A stretch of 64,000 bases of DNA, taken from the NCBI GenBank assembly GCA_030833445.1, contig JAURHD010000015.1, positions 1 through 64,000 of the forward strand, read 5' to 3'. Position numbers and translations under genes: made by a program. The notes beneath the pieces are model-generated. The model searched no databases, was not told the origin of the DNA, and saw only the letters and a list, made by a program, of their open reading frames with translations. This stretch comes from Cephaloticoccus sp. (lineage in GTDB: Bacteria; Verrucomicrobiota; Verrucomicrobiia; Opitutales; Opitutaceae). Positions 53,801 to 62,785 of the stretch are shown piece by piece (position 1 is the stretch's first letter; every line of letters starts with the position of its first letter).

Positions 53801-54763
53801 GCGCCTGATCGTGACACCTATTACCATGAACTCGGCGAAATTTCCACCTTGGTGGATTGGGAGCAGACAGATCTCGTCGTGGCCAATACCTTGCTGAGCT
53901 TCTGGGGCGTGCTTCTAGCCAAGAGCGTCGGGTGTCCGTCGCTGTTTTACATCCATGAAAGTTCGTCGGTGTTCCGTGCATTCGAAAACTCCCTCGCACT
54001 GGAACTGCATGTTCTGGTGCATGAGGCGTTGCAGAGTGCCACTCGCACGCACTTCCTTTGCACCGCGACCCAAGATTACTATGCGGACGACGACCGGGGC
54101 AATTTCCGCATCGTGCCCAGTTGGATCGGCATCAGCGAAATTGAGGCTTTTCGCTCAGAACACACACGCGCGGCCATGCGAATCAAGCACGGCTTGGTCC
54201 AGGACGAGGTCGTGATCGCCAACATCGGCACCGTTTGCGAACGCAAGGGGTTGCATATCTACATTCGAGCGATCCAGCAATTCAACCGACGTTACCGCGG
54301 CGAAAAGCCGGTCCGCTTTTTAATGGTGGGTGCACGGGAGGGTATCTACCTCGATTTGCTCAAACGGGATATTAAGCGCTTAGGTTTGGAAAACGTAACT
54401 CTCGTGCCGGAGACCCGGGAGGTTTTTGATTTTTTTGTGGCGAGTGATATGTTCGTCTGCACCAGCTACGAAGAATCGTTCCCCCGCGTAGTGATGGAGG
54501 CGATGGCCTTCGGCACTCCCATCGTTTCGACTGATGTGCATGGCATTCCGGAGTTGATCGGCCAACGCCAGGATGGATATTTGGTCAAACCGGGAGACGT
54601 CGAGGGATTGGCCACCATGATGCTGACCTGTCTGGCCAAGGAACGCAGCGGAAAATCGCTCGCGCCCACCGCAAATTCGAAGGTGCGCCGTTACCACGAT
54701 GCGGCTCTCATACTCCCGCAGCACGCCAATCTCGCACGGGCGGCCATGCTGGTCGGCGCGTAG
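50888..54763 (+). CDS. Giant glycosyltransferase with modules A/B, a degenerate GT2, an intact GT2 and a GT4 domain
   Basis: This 1291-aa protein parallels the gene at 42365: module A (about res 5-115: WISGWFLTK, GMPRPE), module B (about 167-285: GALEKPELV, RVEGWIIHR, YFGMLDLD, LFAELEDG), a first GT2-like region (about 375-600), a second GT2 (about 628-880: VTIVIPTRDR, VDDHSRD, LHLNNDVNALEPGWL) and a GT4 (about 905-1285: ITHNLNLEGAPLFLLEYA, GTVCERKGLH, EESFPRVVMEAM). In the first region the motifs VVVPAYN, ADDAS and ALVDHDD of its paralogue read VLVDTSN, VGSVD and IFLPGHS, so its metal and nucleotide site is lost while YTDEDRMN remains. The start is GTG at 50888. Confidence 0.83.
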   Translation: MNENDAYIFDVENPGSWVFTGEPVWISGWFLTKTGAIFSDIRAIIAGVPHMGILGMPRPEIEKQYRGTTGLPHAGFLLHVQPPLGATDLRIELLDAGHHWVEIWRRPIKVRKGPGRPAHYNPALLPDHLHRLLQARRADPTTSLNQVATKLMLEGAAVPLDTLPNPPFYGALEKPELVGGSQYGKVRVEGWIIHREQRIRRLVASTHPLVENELDYGDRERAEAALLFPDHPYAGRSQYFGMLDLDEFAPSPAVIKLFAELEDGTNHLVFTRRFHVRACPVWERPLPVFQRREFFDSFLALRTAARKLDIGMGGIVAQWRALKSAHNLCRRDAPLVIPTHLSQRDPYLLWQQNNQLTPRLVEVLKDAAHKLGDAPVFTVLVDTSNCTQAHIDSLSLSLLAQIYPHWEAHFVGSVDPTGSDARYRKHSVKRPATITSGLNSVIETSRGTHLIFLPGHSQLSPDALLVIAERIAAQSDLDLIYTDEDRMNADGRRSDPDFKPDWSPAFALSGLFPGQLSVIRRELAQALGGLRESFAYVGWHDLLLRISDGLESDKVAHVPLVCHHACAEIPRELDLNHPAYEQARQALAEAVKRRGWPASPFLPEAGNSRRQCFHQLRWDRDLLARLPVTIVIPTRDRLHLLQECVERLEETVVWDHVCLVIVDDHSRDPDALRYLEQIQLRTDLHCTVVRSADPHAPFNYSQLVNAALPQLKTPLVLHLNNDVNALEPGWLEEMVAWFTQADIGVVGAKLIFPDRSLNHTGIVIGPHGGLADTPWARLPEKEIPPSWHAVTREVSAVTGACLMTRTDLYRQLGGFDEGDFGVAYNDVDYCLRVRGAGQRVIYTPQARLMHWGSATRGVTFDDKEHIAWLRRYAGYADPYFKSNLLLKGNRVQCRPEGGARPERVGRMRVLLITHNLNLEGAPLFLLEYATHLARVEGFKLDVLAGQEGPLRSAYEALGAQLTLINPGLLMRAPDRDTYYHELGEISTLVDWEQTDLVVANTLLSFWGVLLAKSVGCPSLFYIHESSSVFRAFENSLALELHVLVHEALQSATRTHFLCTATQDYYADDDRGNFRIVPSWIGISEIEAFRSEHTRAAMRIKHGLVQDEVVIANIGTVCERKGLHIYIRAIQQFNRRYRGEKPVRFLMVGAREGIYLDLLKRDIKRLGLENVTLVPETREVFDFFVASDMFVCTSYEESFPRVVMEAMAFGTPIVSTDVHGIPELIGQRQDGYLVKPGDVEGLATMMLTCLAKERSGKSLAPTANSKVRRYHDAALILPQHANLARAAMLVGA

Positions 54764-54769
54764 CAAGTC

Positions 54770-57700
54770 ATGCGGACCTTTGCTGGCTTTCTCTTTGCCC
54801 TTTTTCTGATTGTCGCGACCGGGGCCATGCGCTGGCCGGGCATGGAAAAGGAGATTTGGAATGTGGATGAAGCCGTGACCTTCACCATGGCACGGCAGAT
54901 CCTGGCCCAAGACATTCCTTATCGCGACGCCGTCGATCAGCGCAATCCGCTGGCGCCTTATTTCCAGGCTGCGGTTTTTGGCCTGACCGGGCAGGCCAAT
55001 ATCAAAGCCCAACACCTATCATTGGTTTTCCTGATTGGATTTACCGCTATTCTGCTTTGGCGGATTGCACGTCGTCTGGATGGGAATGGCATCGGGATTG
55101 CCGCCGCCCTCTGGTTCACACTCTTATGCATGGTATTGCCCTCGGTGCGTGACACCATGCCGGCTCACACTGCCTGGTATCTGATATTTTTTACTACACT
55201 GGGATTTTATGCCCTGATTCGGGCTTGAACTTCATCCCGTCCTTGGTGGGCGTTGGTCAGCGAGGTGGCCTTCGGTTTTTCAGTCTTAGCCAAGCAACCC
55301 GGATTGCTGGATTTCGGGGTGGCCCTTGTCCTCCTTGTCCTCAGCTGGTTGATCGTGCCAGAGAGTCGCCGGAAACTATCCCGACTCATGGCATGGTTAA
55401 TAGTGGGTTTCGCTCACCCGATCGGCCTGACCTGCCTCTATTTCGCTTTCCATGGAGCATGGCGAGATCTGATCTATTACACTTGGACTTACAACAACAC
55501 CCTGTATGTCCCGGAAGTGCCGCGTTGGGAGCGCTGGCAAACGATCAGTGTGCCATTTGAACTAGCTTGGGAATACCATCCGCTCGTGCCCGTGCTTGGC
55601 GTGTTAGCTGCAGTATTTTTATTGCATCGCGTCATCCGTCATACTTTCCGCCGTCCCCGGCTATTTGATATATTTGCCTGGTTGATACTCGGCTGGTGCG
55701 CCTCAGGTCTTGTCGCCACGACCCTCGGTGGCCGCGGATTTACCCATTACTCGATCCAACTCATCCCCGGGCTCAGTTTGGCCTGCGGGTGGCTGACGGT
55801 CCGCGTAATTTCATTTATTCGACAGTGGATCGGTAGCAGTAAATTCCGCCTTCTGACCGGATTGGTCATCACAACCTCTGTGACGATCTGGTTGCTCCTG
55901 CCTTTGCTCAGCCGGTTACAGGCGCTCCGCCTCCCTGAGCCAGGCAGTGAAGTCATGAATGAATTAGTGCATCAGCAATCCAGTTCCACCGACCGAATCT
56001 TCGTCTGGGGCTACAATCCTGAAATCTACGCCATGAGTGGGAGGTTGCCTGCCACGCGTTTTCTTTACTGCACATTCCTCACCGGGATCATTCCGTGGAC
56101 CAACCTGGATCCCTTGCGGAATACCGATTACGCAGTGGTGCCGGGGGCATGGGATGATTTCCTGGCCGATTGGAATCGCCACCCCCCACGCCTGATTGCC
56201 GACGGTCGATCCCAGCGCGGGTTCTTGAAATTCCCGATTGATAAGCAACGAGTGCTCTGGCCGCTCATTGAGCGCGACTACGCGCAAATTGAGATCGATA
56301 AAACGAATTTGATCGGATTCTGGCTTTTCCGCCGCCTCGAATCTAACACGCCGACAGCCGTGCCTGATTTGCCAGCTAGCGATGAGATCCAACTGCAAAT
56401 GGAACCGACGAATATCGGTCACATGGCCCGAGTTGAAGTCCGCGCACCGGTAGGCACTGTGTTGGTCGAGCTATTCATTGACGGCAACCTCTACCGCCGG
56501 TTGCAGTGTGCCCCGGCAGCTTCGGTTTCGGTTTGTTTCTTTGTCCTGCCCCAAGATAGATCCTCAAGTGGCAATAAAATACAGGTTCTAGCCAATGGTG
56601 AGTATGGCAGCCTGCTCAGTGCCGAGCAGAAACTGGAAGTAATCAAACCCGTCACAGCTATCGGCGGCCCACCGCTGCGATTCTTGGACCAAAATATCGG
56701 GGCAGTGGAATCGAGCACGATTACGGGCGGTCCTATATTACCCAAGCCGGATGATCCGTCACACTGGGACGCGCACCCGCCTTCCCGGCTCGTCTATCCC
56801 TGGTTGGAAGGAATGAATTAGCTGGCATTTGCCTTTGGCATTGAGGAGCCGGCGTTGGACAAAGAACCACCCAACGGGACTGATGGTATCGAAGTGGTTG
56901 TCCAGACTGAGGATGCTTCAGGAAAAATAACCACCGTTTATCGCAACTATGTCGCCCGTGAGAACGCCCGTCGCACCAGGGGCCGGGTGATGGGGTTCAC
57001 AACCCTCCCTTCACATATCGGGATTGGTCGGATTATTTTGCAAATGACTCCCGGGCCACGTTTCGATGTGGCCTTTGATTGGGGCTATTGGCTTTGGATC
57101 CGCACCGATCCATCGCCTATCGAATTATCGGCGGGTGGCAAAGCACTACACCCCGTTCAGGTCGATGCACCCAATCCTCTTCGGCAGACTGAGTTCAACG
57201 GACATTTTATCACCGAAGCAGATGCACCCGCCGTCATAGATTTTGCCACTGCGCCAAATTTCATAGAGTTACAAGGTGGGTTCGGCATGTTGGACAGTGC
57301 CTGGCTTGGTTCCACCAAGTCCGGACCAGTCGAATTTTCCATCTCTTTAATTAGACCGGATGGCCAAAGATCGGTGTTGCTGGAGCGCATGCTCGATCCA
57401 AAAAACGAACCCAATGACCGCGGTATGCGGCCCTTCAAGGTTGCCCTGCCGCAACCGTTAAGCGGACGCCTGCGTCTGATGATCAGGGCCGGAAATGAAA
57501 CTATTCCTGTTCAAGGATTTTGGACCGGACTAACGGCTACCACAATCGACATGTCCCTCCGGACCAGCACGGGAGCCATCCCTCCAGACCAACGCAGCCG
57601 CTCTGATTTTGGATTCAACCAAACTGTGGAGGATGGCAAAGCGTGCCTGTTTGCACATGCCAACACCACTCTGGTCTACCCTTGGCAAGAAGGCATGCAG

Positions 57701-57988
57701 CGCCTCTCGGGTGAATATGGTATCATTCATGGCGCCTATGCGGCTGGTAACACCACCGAAGGCGTGATTTTCAGTGTCGAGATTGAGGATGCACAAGGTA
57801 ATCGCCATGAACTATTCAGGCGGCATTTGGCTCCGGTTACACAACGCAATGACCGAGGGGCTCAATCATTATCAGTTGAACTACCACCGATGCCGGGTGG
57901 AAAAATCATCCTGCATACATCCGCACCTCCGTCCGGCCATTTGAATAATGCTTGGAGCTATTGGCGCGATCTGCAAGCCGGTCCTTAG
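54770..57988 (+). pseudogene. GT39-like membrane glycosyltransferase gene interrupted by two in-frame stop codons
   Basis: One frame runs from ATG 54770 to TAG 57986-57988 and is broken only by TGA at 55226-55228 and TAG at 56819-56821. The 5' piece has a membrane helix and the catalytic-type loop IWNVDEAVTFTMARQIL. The middle has further helices beginning just after the TGA (FGFSVLAKQPGLLDF). The 3' piece carries three copies of a C-terminal beta module. The gene at 62786 aligns without gaps across the TGA, from FFTT to LAKQP against FFSS to LSKQP. A later module (WQEGMQRLSGEYGI) aligns across the TAG (WLEGMN, stop, LAFAFGI). The frame is otherwise intact, so the gene looks recently inactivated or is expressed as fragments. 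Confidence 0.78.
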
Positions 57989-58075
57989 GGTTCACCACAA
58001 TTTACCACGACTTGCCTGGTCCCGTAGGGGCTTGCCCGCGCAATCCATTCCATGCTTAGTCGCAAGTTCGCAATC

Positions 58076-60577
58076 ATGACACTGACCAAAAACCGATTCC
58101 CCCCGCTCTGGCTGATTATTGTTTTGGCGGCTACCGTGGCTTTGGTTTTCGCCTGGTATACCAACCATGTTTGGGAGGACTACTACATCACCTATCGTTC
58201 CAGCAAGAATCTGGCGACAGGGCATGGTCTGGTCTATAATCTTGGGGACAAGCTACACACGTTTACATCACCGCTGGGTGTGTTGCTGCCAGCGGTGGCC
58301 AGCCTATTGACCGGTAATTCATCCGACGATGCTGCGTTGTGGATTTTCCGTGTGATGTGTGCGGCGGCCTTGGGCGGAGGTGTGGGGTTGCTGTTCGTCA
58401 TTGCCCGACGTCACGGATTGAAGGGTCTCGCCTTACTGCTGCTGGTCGCCGGTTTGTTGTCTGATCCCAAGACCATCGATTTCACCATCAACGGGATGGA
58501 GACGGCATTTCTGCTGCTGTTTCTGGCTTATGCTTTTTGGAGTCACCTGACACCCGGACGCCGACAATGGCTCCATCTGGGTGGGGCTTGGGCGGGTCTG
58601 ATGTGGACCAGGCCCGATAGCTTTATCTATATCGGCCTGATCGCGGTAGGCTTTTGGCTCTTCAATGACGAAGCTCAATCCGGGAAAAGTCGCAGCAGTC
58701 TGACCCGGCTATATTTTCAAGCCGGACTGGTCACCACCGCACTCTATTTGCCGTGGCTTTTATGGGCGACTTCCTACTACGGCACCCCCATTCCTCACAC
58801 CATAACAGCAAAAGGAGGTATCAGTGAAGCTCGCACCCTGGGTGGCGTGCTGCTGACGGCAGTGCAATTGCCATATCTGGCCTGGTTCAAGTCCTCTTCG
58901 CTCGAACTCACGTTTCTGCCACCCTATTACATGATCGGCGGCTGGCCCCAAGGCTTGATCTACGGTTCCAGGCTTCTGGCCAGCATCAGCTGCTTGCTTT
59001 GGCTACTTCCGTTTTTACGGCCATGGGCCAGGACGGCGTCCTTTGCGTATTTCGGTGCGCACGTTTATCTCACCTATTTTCCTTACTTTCCTTTCCCGTG
59101 GTATATTCCGAGCACCACCCTCCTCGCCTTGATTGCTCTCAGCGGCTTGGTGGACTGGCTGGGATCGGTCACCAAGAAGCAGGTTCTGATTCGTAGAACA
59201 ACCACCGTCGTGGTCGCCGTGTTACTCGCAGGTAATGCGTGGATGTTGGTCCAAGTATCCCGCCAAGTTGCCGTGGGGCAACGTTTGGTCGAGGATGGCA
59301 CGCGTCGAAAAATCGGCGAATGGTTGCATCATAATGCTGCACCGGGCGACACGGTATTTATGGAACCCCTCGGTTACATCGGCTTTTTCTCCAATCTAAA
59401 AACCTATGATTGGCCAGGTATGTCCTCCCGTGAAATGGTCGATGCTCGCCAGCATGTGGGCAGCAATTGGGCCACCCTCATGCAATATCTCGAGCCGGAC
59501 TGGGTGGTTTTGCGGCCATTTGAAGTAGAGCGGATCAACCGGCTTTCCTACCGGCTGCTGTCCGACGACTACAAAGTAGCCCAGGTCTTCGACAACTCCG
59601 CCAAAGTTGCCGCCCTCAACGTCAACGGTCTGCCCTACCTTGAACACGATGCACACTTTATCGTTTACCATCTGCGCCGAATCCCGATTGCGGACCGATC
59701 ACCGGTGACTTTAGCCCGAGACGAGCAGATTTTAACCCCTTCGCAAATCATGGTGACGGGTAAGGCCTATCACACGGATTTTAATGAACACAGGATTGCG
59801 ATCACGGGTGTGCCCGCCTTGATCGAGTTTCCGCTCACCCCGGATCTTTCTGAAGTCACGGGGGGCTACGGATTACTTGACGATGAATGGTTGCAACCCG
59901 AACCCGTCAAGCCGGTTGAATTTCGGGTGAGTGTGCTCGCCCCCGACGGGACCGAACAGGAACTCCTCCGCAAGGTTCTCGATCCATTCAATCAGCCGGA
60001 TGACCGTGGCTTCCGTCCATTCCGTCTGAGTCTGCCCCAACCGCTTGCCGGAAAATTGCGTTTTAGCACGAACTCAACGACACCGACCTCCAAGCAAATC
60101 CGCGCGTTCTGGGGCGAATTGAGAGCTATCCCTATTCGAACCAGTCTGCAGCTGAATGGCCGGTTGATCCCGGCATCTCCGGCCACCACCGCCCGCTTCG
60201 GATTCTTCAACACCGAAGAGGCTGGCCAGCCCTGTGTGCTCGCGCACGCACCGGCCAAGTTGGTCTACGACTGGCAGGAGGGAATTGATCATTTCATAAC
60301 CGAATTCGGCATCATGAAGGGAGCTTATACCGAGGGCAATACCACTGATGGGGTGATCTTTATATTGGAATTGGAAACAGCGGAGGGCAGCTCCACTGAA
60401 CTCTTTCGTCGCTACCTCGACCCTCTGAATGTCGAGGCTGACCGCGGGGACCAACTGCTCCGGGTAGCCGTTCCACCGACGCCCGGAGGACGGCTGATAT
60501 TACGCACCGCCCCACCACCCTCGGGACATCTCAACCATGCCTGGAGTTATTGGCGGGCGATTCGCACTTCGCCCTAA
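58076..60577 (+). CDS. GT-C membrane glycosyltransferase (AftB-like loop) with two C-terminal beta modules
   Basis: This 833-aa protein has an N-terminal helix, then VWEDYYITYRSSKNLATGHG (about res 32-51) and HTFTSPLGVLLP. This resembles the DD/ED-containing first loop of AftB-like arabinofuranosyl/mannosyl transferases that use polyprenyl-phosphate donors. About ten helices follow, with TINGMETAF and WTRPDSFIYIG conserved in its paralogue. Two copies of a module with a LDPxNxPDDRG signature lie at about 571-685 and 716-832, ending HLNHAWSYW. I placed the start at 58076 because it aligns with the paralogue's start at 60763; an ATG at 58052 would add 8 residues. Confidence 0.8.
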   Translation: MTLTKNRFPPLWLIIVLAATVALVFAWYTNHVWEDYYITYRSSKNLATGHGLVYNLGDKLHTFTSPLGVLLPAVASLLTGNSSDDAALWIFRVMCAAALGGGVGLLFVIARRHGLKGLALLLLVAGLLSDPKTIDFTINGMETAFLLLFLAYAFWSHLTPGRRQWLHLGGAWAGLMWTRPDSFIYIGLIAVGFWLFNDEAQSGKSRSSLTRLYFQAGLVTTALYLPWLLWATSYYGTPIPHTITAKGGISEARTLGGVLLTAVQLPYLAWFKSSSLELTFLPPYYMIGGWPQGLIYGSRLLASISCLLWLLPFLRPWARTASFAYFGAHVYLTYFPYFPFPWYIPSTTLLALIALSGLVDWLGSVTKKQVLIRRTTTVVVAVLLAGNAWMLVQVSRQVAVGQRLVEDGTRRKIGEWLHHNAAPGDTVFMEPLGYIGFFSNLKTYDWPGMSSREMVDARQHVGSNWATLMQYLEPDWVVLRPFEVERINRLSYRLLSDDYKVAQVFDNSAKVAALNVNGLPYLEHDAHFIVYHLRRIPIADRSPVTLARDEQILTPSQIMVTGKAYHTDFNEHRIAITGVPALIEFPLTPDLSEVTGGYGLLDDEWLQPEPVKPVEFRVSVLAPDGTEQELLRKVLDPFNQPDDRGFRPFRLSLPQPLAGKLRFSTNSTTPTSKQIRAFWGELRAIPIRTSLQLNGRLIPASPATTARFGFFNTEEAGQPCVLAHAPAKLVYDWQEGIDHFITEFGIMKGAYTEGNTTDGVIFILELETAEGSSTELFRRYLDPLNVEADRGDQLLRVAVPPTPGGRLILRTAPPPSGHLNHAWSYWRAIRTSP

Positions 60578-60762
60578 AAGTCTGAACTATTCTTTCGGGA
60601 CAATTTCTGCCTGCACGGATGGTGGTTTTAGCCCGTTGGGTTGTCGTTGAGATGATATACTGAAAAAACCACTCTATCTTGATTTCCTTATGACAGTGCA
60701 GTCTTGCCTCCCATTTGTGCAATATTAGGAAAACGGGGACTTATGCACCGACTTGATCAGCT
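60578..60762 (+). other. Intergenic region (185 bp) between paralogous GT-C genes
   Basis: This is among the longer non-coding gaps in the + strand series. A TATACT at 60656-60661 could be a -10 element, but no -35 hexamer is at a standard distance. No terminator-like stem followed by a T run was found. It may hold a promoter for the gene at 60763. Confidence 0.2.
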
Positions 60763-62775
60763 ATGAAACGTGTATCGCCACTACAAGCCACCGCCTTAGC
60801 TTTTATTGCCACCGTTGTGCTTGCTTTGGGCTTTGCACTCTACACTGGACATGTTTGGGAAGACTACTATATCACGTTCCGGTCCAGTCGGAATCTAGCC
60901 ACCGGTCACGGCCTGGTTTATAATCAAGGTGATCGGCTCCACACATTCACATCTCCGCTGGGAGTTCTTCTGCCTGCCCTCGCCAGTTTTCTGAGCGGGA
61001 ATACATCCGACACCACGGCACTCTGGCTGTTTCGCCTAATGTGCAGTGCTGCTTTGGGGGGCGCAGTGATGATGATGCTTGGATTGGCGCGGCAGTTACG
61101 GTATCCGTTGATCGCGGCGGGATTTTTGGCGGTTTACATTGCCACCGATGCCAAGTCACTGGACTTCACCATCAACGGCATGGAAACCGCGTTCATGCTG
61201 TTGTTTTTAGCCTATACCTGGTGGGCGCACTACACACCAAGACCAAGGCAGTGGCTGCATCTGGGTGGGGCCTGGGCCGGCCTCATGTGGACCCGACCCG
61301 ATAGTTTCATCTACATCGGACTCATAGCCGCAGGCGTATGGTTGTTTAATGATCCCATTAAAAGTGGTGTCAATCGACGTCAAATCCTGGGGTTGTATGT
61401 TCGAGCCGGTTTGATCGCCACGCTACTTTATGGTCCGTGGTTGCTTTTGGCGGGATGGTATTATGGTAGCCCGGTGCCCAATACGATCGTGGCCAAGGGC
61501 GCCCAAAGCGCAGGTGGTGGCGAACGATTGTTGGACGGATTTTGGCGTCTGCCATGGTTGATCTGGGAGGGACGATCCATGGCCGAAGGGGCGTTTCTTC
61601 CCTCCTATTATAGTTTACCTGCCTGGCCTGCCTGGATGCTGCCACTTGGGCGAATCCTCGCAACCTTGTGTGCTGTGCTTTGGTTGATTCCACGTCTGAA
61701 GCCGGAAGTTCGGGCCGCGTCATTCGCTTTTTTCGGTGGATCGGCCTACCTGTCTTTTGTCCCCTACTATCCCTTCCCTTGGTATTTCCCCAGCGTTTTC
61801 CTGCTCGCAGCCTTGGTCTTGGCCGGAACCATCGCGCAAGTCTGGCCGGTTATAGGAGCCTGGCCTCGCCGAACGCTTGGTTTGGGTGTCGGAGTAATCC
61901 TGATGGCGGCAATGGTTCTCACCTTGGAGTCTGCCCAGCAAGCGCGAGCTCAACAAAACTATATCGAAACCGGCAATAGAAGGGTGATCGGCGAATGGCT
62001 CAAGGAACATGCCCAACCGGGAGATTCCGTCTTTATGGAGCCACTTGGTTATATTGGCTATTTTTCCGGATTAAAAACCTACGATTGGCCTGGAATGTCT
62101 TCCCGTGAAATGGTCGATGCTAAGTTAATTGTAGGAACGAATTGGGGTGCACTCATTCGCTACCTGCAGCCCAATTGGCTCGTGTTGAGACCGGACGGTG
62201 AAGGCGACCTGCCCCAAATAAGTGCCGACCTCGCCGCGGCCAATTACCGCCCGATTCGGGAGTTCAATCGCTTGGACGATGTGCGGCAGCTCGATATTCC
62301 GGGTCGTAAGCTACTGGAATTTGACGCCCGTTTCCGGGTTTACCAGTTGATCAACCCCACCCGACACGATGTTGATGGAGTGGAAATTGCTTCACCTTAC
62401 GGGACCAGTATCCGTCAAATCGATGCTCAGCAAGTCCGCCTTGTGCATGCCCCTGGAGAGATGATCATTCGCGTGCCGGCCGATCGACAGGAAGTATCCG
62501 GCTCTTTCGGTTTCCCACCTGATGCCTACCTGGGTGAGCAACATACCAATGGAGCTAAGTTTCGCATATTTTGGAGCGATGGCCATGATCGCTGGGAACT
62601 ATTCAGCCGGTTGCTGAATCCTGCCGACCAAAGCACGGACCACCCCCTACAGAACTACGCCGTGCAGCTGCCAAGACTCAAAACAGGACGACATGCTCTC
62701 CTGACATTTGTGACAGAACCTGAAGGTAATTCCACCAAGGACTGGACCTGTTGGAGCACACCTGAATTCCGCTAG
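60763..62775 (+). CDS. GT-C membrane glycosyltransferase (AftB-like loop), paralogue of the preceding gene, one C-terminal module
   Basis: This 670-aa protein is collinear with the gene at 58076: HVWEDYYITFRSSRNLATGHG (split, about res 30-50), HTFTSPLGVLLPALASFLSG, DFTINGMETAF, WTRPDSFIYIGLI, PLGYIGYFSGLKTYDWPGM. It has a single C-terminal module (about 559-667: GSFGFPPDAY, LLNPADQSTDHP, DWTCWSTPEF) where the paralogue has two, which accounts for the shorter length. It is the second of a tandem duplication. A periplasmic glycosyl transfer role is inferred from fold and loop. Confidence 0.8.
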   Translation: MKRVSPLQATALAFIATVVLALGFALYTGHVWEDYYITFRSSRNLATGHGLVYNQGDRLHTFTSPLGVLLPALASFLSGNTSDTTALWLFRLMCSAALGGAVMMMLGLARQLRYPLIAAGFLAVYIATDAKSLDFTINGMETAFMLLFLAYTWWAHYTPRPRQWLHLGGAWAGLMWTRPDSFIYIGLIAAGVWLFNDPIKSGVNRRQILGLYVRAGLIATLLYGPWLLLAGWYYGSPVPNTIVAKGAQSAGGGERLLDGFWRLPWLIWEGRSMAEGAFLPSYYSLPAWPAWMLPLGRILATLCAVLWLIPRLKPEVRAASFAFFGGSAYLSFVPYYPFPWYFPSVFLLAALVLAGTIAQVWPVIGAWPRRTLGLGVGVILMAAMVLTLESAQQARAQQNYIETGNRRVIGEWLKEHAQPGDSVFMEPLGYIGYFSGLKTYDWPGMSSREMVDAKLIVGTNWGALIRYLQPNWLVLRPDGEGDLPQISADLAAANYRPIREFNRLDDVRQLDIPGRKLLEFDARFRVYQLINPTRHDVDGVEIASPYGTSIRQIDAQQVRLVHAPGEMIIRVPADRQEVSGSFGFPPDAYLGEQHTNGAKFRIFWSDGHDRWELFSRLLNPADQSTDHPLQNYAVQLPRLKTGRHALLTFVTEPEGNSTKDWTCWSTPEFR

Positions 62776-62785
62776 ACTTTAGGGA

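Noticed and set aside
54770-57988. TGA or TAG read as an amino acid by a changed genetic code
   Set aside because: Many other genes here end at TGA or TAG exactly where expected, including the ATGA overlaps, so both codons act as normal stops in this genome.
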